Source: Struthidea cinerea (Eukaryota; Chordata; Aves; Passeriformes; Corcoracidae). From it: a DNA stretch of 64,000 nt. The notes under the pieces were generated by a model. The model was not told the origin of the DNA. It saw nothing but the letters and a program-made list of their open reading frames with translations, and searched no databases. This document shows positions 61,101-64,000 of this stretch, piece by piece (the first letter of the stretch is position 1; each line of letters opens with the position of its first letter). The stretch spans positions 246,306 through 310,305 of the forward strand of contig VZTI01001242.1 in NCBI GenBank assembly GCA_013397865.1. The letters run 5' to 3'. The position numbers and the translations under genes were made by a program.

Positions 61101-64000
61101 CTGGTTTAAAATGTACAGAAAAAATTATGAGGGTGTTTTACTCTGAAATACAGATTTCCAAGAAAATTATTCTTTTAAGTCTTTTCTGAAGGGGGATTTG
61201 TTGTAATGCTTGGTATTTGGTGAAATGCAGAAAGTCCTGGTACCACGAAGAAAACGCCACGTTTATACCTCAGTTGGTGTAACAAAAGGGAGATTATGTA
61301 AAACCACATAACCTCTGGAATTTTCAGAGCTTCGTGTTTTTCCTAAGTGTAATGGGAAGAATAAAGGGAGGTGGGAGCCTTTGCTGTGACATTTAACAGA
61401 TATTCTACTACAGAACACCTGCAAGATGAACGGGAGTGTGATTGTTTCAGTCAGGAAAAGAAGGGAGCTTTTGTAATGCTTTTGAGTTAAAGCAGTGTCC
61501 TGCTGTTGCCATCCTTGATCTATTACCTGGCAGTAACTTCAGCCAGTGATGCTTTGCTTCCCTACCTGCTGGGAATGTTCCCTCCAGCACCTGTGTGGAA
61601 GAAAAAGAGCAAGCACTGTAAAATCCAAGTTACTTAGGTGTGCAGGCACCTCGTGTCCTCAAAGTAATTCACCTTGGTGCAGCTGCCTGGCACCAAGGAT
61701 TATCCAGGGTTGGATTGAACTGATGAATTGCTCTGGCCAGTTCCCAGTGTTGGCACTGGGCGAGGAAAAAGCACTTTTGCTCGAGGTGTGAGGCTCCAGC
61801 ATCAATTCCAGGAGCTGGAAGGGCTCCCCAGCACTAGGTCAGTGTAACACTAGCAAAGGCTGTGTGAAGGCGCTTCCAGGTGTGTAATTACATATCCCTG
61901 TGTCCTGCCAGTTGTGGTGGGATGGATGGAGCTCAGCCTCTGTTCAGCTCAACTTCCAGGGCCAGGATGCAGGGCTGGGATACCTTTGGCAGAGGTGTGA
62001 ATGCATCTCCTCATGTTCAATGCCATGTTGCAAGTGAGGAAGATGCCTAATTCTGATTTATGCCTCCCTAAACCAGTGGCAGCTGGCTTTGTTGTATTTG
62101 TTGCAGTCCCCCCGTCAGCTAAAACAGATCCCTAAATACAAGTGCCTAAACACAAGGCTGTGTGTTTCACCTGGAACTCACTTCAAATTGTGCATGAACA
62201 CCACCAAGACTCCCTCTGTACCTGTCTTGTTTACATTCCTGTGCTTTCTGAAGTGCAAATGCAGGGCATAAAGTAGTCCTCATGAAATGCAGTCACTTCC
62301 CTTGCCTAGGCTGGATTGGTAGCATGGCAACATCCCTGTGGAGACTTCCCAAGTGAAGTAGGGATTTCCAGGGAAGTTGGTTTCAGCAGGAGGACTGGCA
62401 GTGATGCATGTTGGTAACAAAACTCACCCTCAGGTTGCTGGGTGCAGTGTTTTGTCTGACACACAGACCTGTGTAGAACTGCTGTCTCTGAACTTAACCA
62501 ATTTCTTCCAGTCAGCTGTTGGACACGAATACCAATCCAAACTTTCTAAGCATTGCTCCCAAGTGGATTCCGTGAAAGGGTTTGGTGGCAAGTTTGGAGT
62601 ACAAACCGATCGAGTTGACCAGGTGAGTGATTTCATCTCCTCCTGCAGCCACTCACAGTGGTTGATTTCCTCCTTTTGTACATAAAACTGCAAAATTCCA
62701 GTGCCTTAGGATGCTGGTGTGGGCTGCTCTTCCTGCTCTTTTTGAAGTTTAGCAGAAGCTAACGCTGACTGTTACGGAGATGAATGACTGTTTAAAGCAG
62801 AGTAGAAAAAATCCCTCGTGGGAGATTGAGATGAGTTGAAAAGAAAGCTGAGAAGAGCTGTTAAAATACTACTTTTTTTGTGTTCTTTGACAAGGTCAGT
62901 GAATGCTGTAGCAGGAGGGGTTTGGGGATGGTTTGTCCTGTATCTTAACATGAGCGACTGGGCAGGATAATTAATGTCCTGTTCCAAGACTCCGTAACAA
63001 TCCCTGCATGGAAATGCTGGATTTTTATCATACTGAATTGCTGGACCTGGCAAGGCCAGACTGGAGTGTGCTGCTGGTACAATTTGCCTTGGCAAGGGAG
63101 GACAAAACCCCTGGCCATGAACGCATGCACTAAATTACCATGTAAATGCATATGGCCCCTAAGTTAAATAAGTATTTATGCCCCCAATCCAGAAGGTCAG
63201 AGCAGTATGGAAGGACACAGGAACTTGCCATGCTCTTTGTCCACTGAAGTGCGTGCAGTTTTTCTCCTGATGCCTAACTCTGTCACACATGTCATTTTAT
63301 TTCTCTTCCAGTCAGCTGTTGGGTTTGAATATCAGGGCAAAACTGAGAAGCATCCCTCCCAAAAAGGTAAAGTGGGGAGGTGGTCACCTCTGTGAGCACA
63401 TTTTCTGTAGAAGACAGAGTAGATTCTTTCACTGTGTGGAAAGTTCCTCGTTTAGTGAGACCTCGGCGTGGCATTCTCAGTGAATCAGATGGTGGGTTTG
63501 GTGGAACAGGAGGGGAAAAAATGAATTTCCGAGCAGTTTCATGAGTTGATGAGGTTTTAAGACAAGGAAATAGTGGGTCGTCAGGAGTCTTATTTTTCTT
63601 TCTGAAGTGAGGTTCAAGGACATGTCAGGAAGACTGGGAGTTGCTCTTTGCTGTATTGCACCCTGTGGGAAATGGGGAATAAATTTAATAGGAACCATCA
63701 TAAGCTATAGGAATAAATTTAATAGGAACCATCATGAGCTATAGGACGGTTGCTTATCTTGTGTTTAAAATGAAACTGAATGTTGTGGGCTAAAGCATTA
63801 GTAATACGTCAGCTCTGAAATAACTTGTTTTTCCCCTCAATTGCTAGGCTATGCTGTATCCATGACAAGTGCCTTCATGCTGTTTTCATTGTGCTTTACT
63901 CTCAATGCAGACTACTCAAGTGGTTTTGGTGGAAAATACGGAGTACAGGCTGACAGAGTGGACAAGAGTGCAGTGGGGTTTGATTACCAGGGGAAAACTG
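58085..64000 (+). CDS. CTTN: Cortactin, 5' part (cut by window edge)
   Basis: Actin-binding scaffold and Src substrate. The acidic N terminus binds Arp2/3, the 37-residue repeats bind F-actin, and the C-terminal proline-rich and SH3 parts (outside this window) bind WIP, N-WASP and dynamin. It acts at lamellipodia, invadopodia and endocytic sites. The window holds residues 1 to about 181 in six exons that join without a frame break. The start [16 protein letters not shown] is followed by the Arp2/3-binding DDW at residues 19-21. Repeats with GGKFGV or GGKYGV and DR.D cores follow from about residue 80. Human cortactin is 550 residues, so roughly one third is present. The ATG directly follows the acceptor TGTTGCAG and matches the family start. 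Confidence 0.98.
58426..58499 (+). CDS. CTTN: CTTN coding exon 2 (residues 29-53)
   Basis: Acceptor TCCTTCACAG and donor GTAAAG. It is 74 bases and ends in phase 2. It encodes [20 protein letters not shown] and then QEHI. Confidence 0.97.
58500..59788 (+). other. CTTN: CTTN intron after coding exon 2 (1.3 kb)
   Basis: No gene or clear repeat is seen. It ends TTTTGAAG before the next exon. Confidence 0.85.
59789..59918 (+). CDS. CTTN: CTTN coding exon 3 (residues 53-96)
   Basis: Acceptor TCTTTTGAAG, which has AAG rather than the commoner CAG, and donor GTAAGT. It is 130 bases. It encodes [20 protein letters not shown] and then [18 protein letters not shown], the start of the first repeat. 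Confidence 0.97.
59919..62511 (+). other. CTTN: CTTN intron after coding exon 3 (2.6 kb)
   Basis: Contains a G-rich stretch at about 60042-60057. No gene is recognised. Confidence 0.85.
62512..62622 (+). CDS. CTTN: CTTN coding exon 4: one 37-residue repeat (residues 97-133)
   Basis: Acceptor TTTCTTCCAG and donor GTGAGT. It is exactly 111 bases, phase 0-0, equal to one cortactin repeat unit. It starts [20 protein letters not shown] and ends [14 protein letters not shown]. Confidence 0.98.
63312..63366 (+). CDS. CTTN: CTTN coding exon 5 (residues 134-152)
   Basis: Acceptor TCTCTTCCAG and donor GTAAAG. It is 55 bases and ends in phase 1. It encodes [18 protein letters not shown], the first half of the next repeat. 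Confidence 0.96.
63676..63743 (+). repeat. 34-bp tandem duplication in CTTN intron
   Basis: Two adjacent 34-base copies (63676-63709 and 63710-63743), each starting GGAATAAATTTAATAGGAAC. They differ at one base (ATAAGC against ATGAGC). Confidence 0.95.
63911..64000 (+). CDS. CTTN: CTTN coding exon 6 (residues 152-181, truncated at window end)
   Basis: Acceptor CTCAATGCAG. It encodes [19 protein letters not shown] and runs straight into the next repeat ([11 protein letters not shown]) with no intron between them. The exon continues beyond the window. Confidence 0.96.

Noticed and set aside
1..64000. Any CRISPR array, prokaryotic operon, phage or intact mobile element
   Set aside because: No regularly spaced repeats, no ribosome-binding sites and no long continuous frames. 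All coding sequence is spliced vertebrate exons.

Overview
This is a vertebrate nuclear locus, most likely avian. It holds two intron-rich genes in tandem on the + strand: PPFIA1 (liprin-alpha-1), complete in coding sequence at about 1825-49774, and the 5' part of CTTN (cortactin), from a CpG-island promoter near 55.1 kb to the right edge. PPFIA1-CTTN is a conserved vertebrate pair (human 11q13). Two copies of the 3' end of a CR1 LINE (2450-2546 and 8829-8938), several introns of only 97-160 bases and a compact gene of about 50 kb point to a bird. I cannot name the species.

Layout: bases 1 to about 709 look like 5'-UTR sequence at the edge of a GC-rich promoter. The first PPFIA1 coding exon (1825-2088) is followed by an 18.9-kb intron. 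Exons between 20.9 and 29.0 kb encode the N-terminal coiled coil, exons at 29.4-41.7 kb the middle linker, and exons at 41.8-48.5 kb the three SAM domains. The canonical C terminus, a PDZ ligand ending VRTYSC, lies at 49716-49774. A last exon from 51174 supplies the 3' UTR and an alternative C terminus. Poly(A) signals lie at 52.5-52.65 kb. The 26 constitutive coding exons join without a frame break to 1202 residues by my hand count, the length I recall for human liprin-alpha-1. After a gap of about 2.4 kb come the CTTN CpG island and untranslated first exon (about 55.1-55.3 kb). Six CTTN coding exons (58085 to the edge) encode the acidic Arp2/3-binding N terminus and the first actin-binding repeats. 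The gene is cut off by the window.

Both products are adaptors of the cell cortex. Liprin-alpha organises presynaptic active zones and focal adhesions; cortactin activates and stabilises branched actin. Their adjacency is an ancestral arrangement, not an operon.

The points of most interest concern splicing. There is an unrecognised 75-base in-frame candidate exon in the coiled coil, two in-frame cassettes (63 and 27 bases) in the SAM1-SAM2 linker that match exons of the paralogue liprin-alpha-2, a NAGNAG acceptor, and two alternative C termini beside a long U/G-rich tract. I saw no prokaryotic, viral or otherwise novel multi-gene system.
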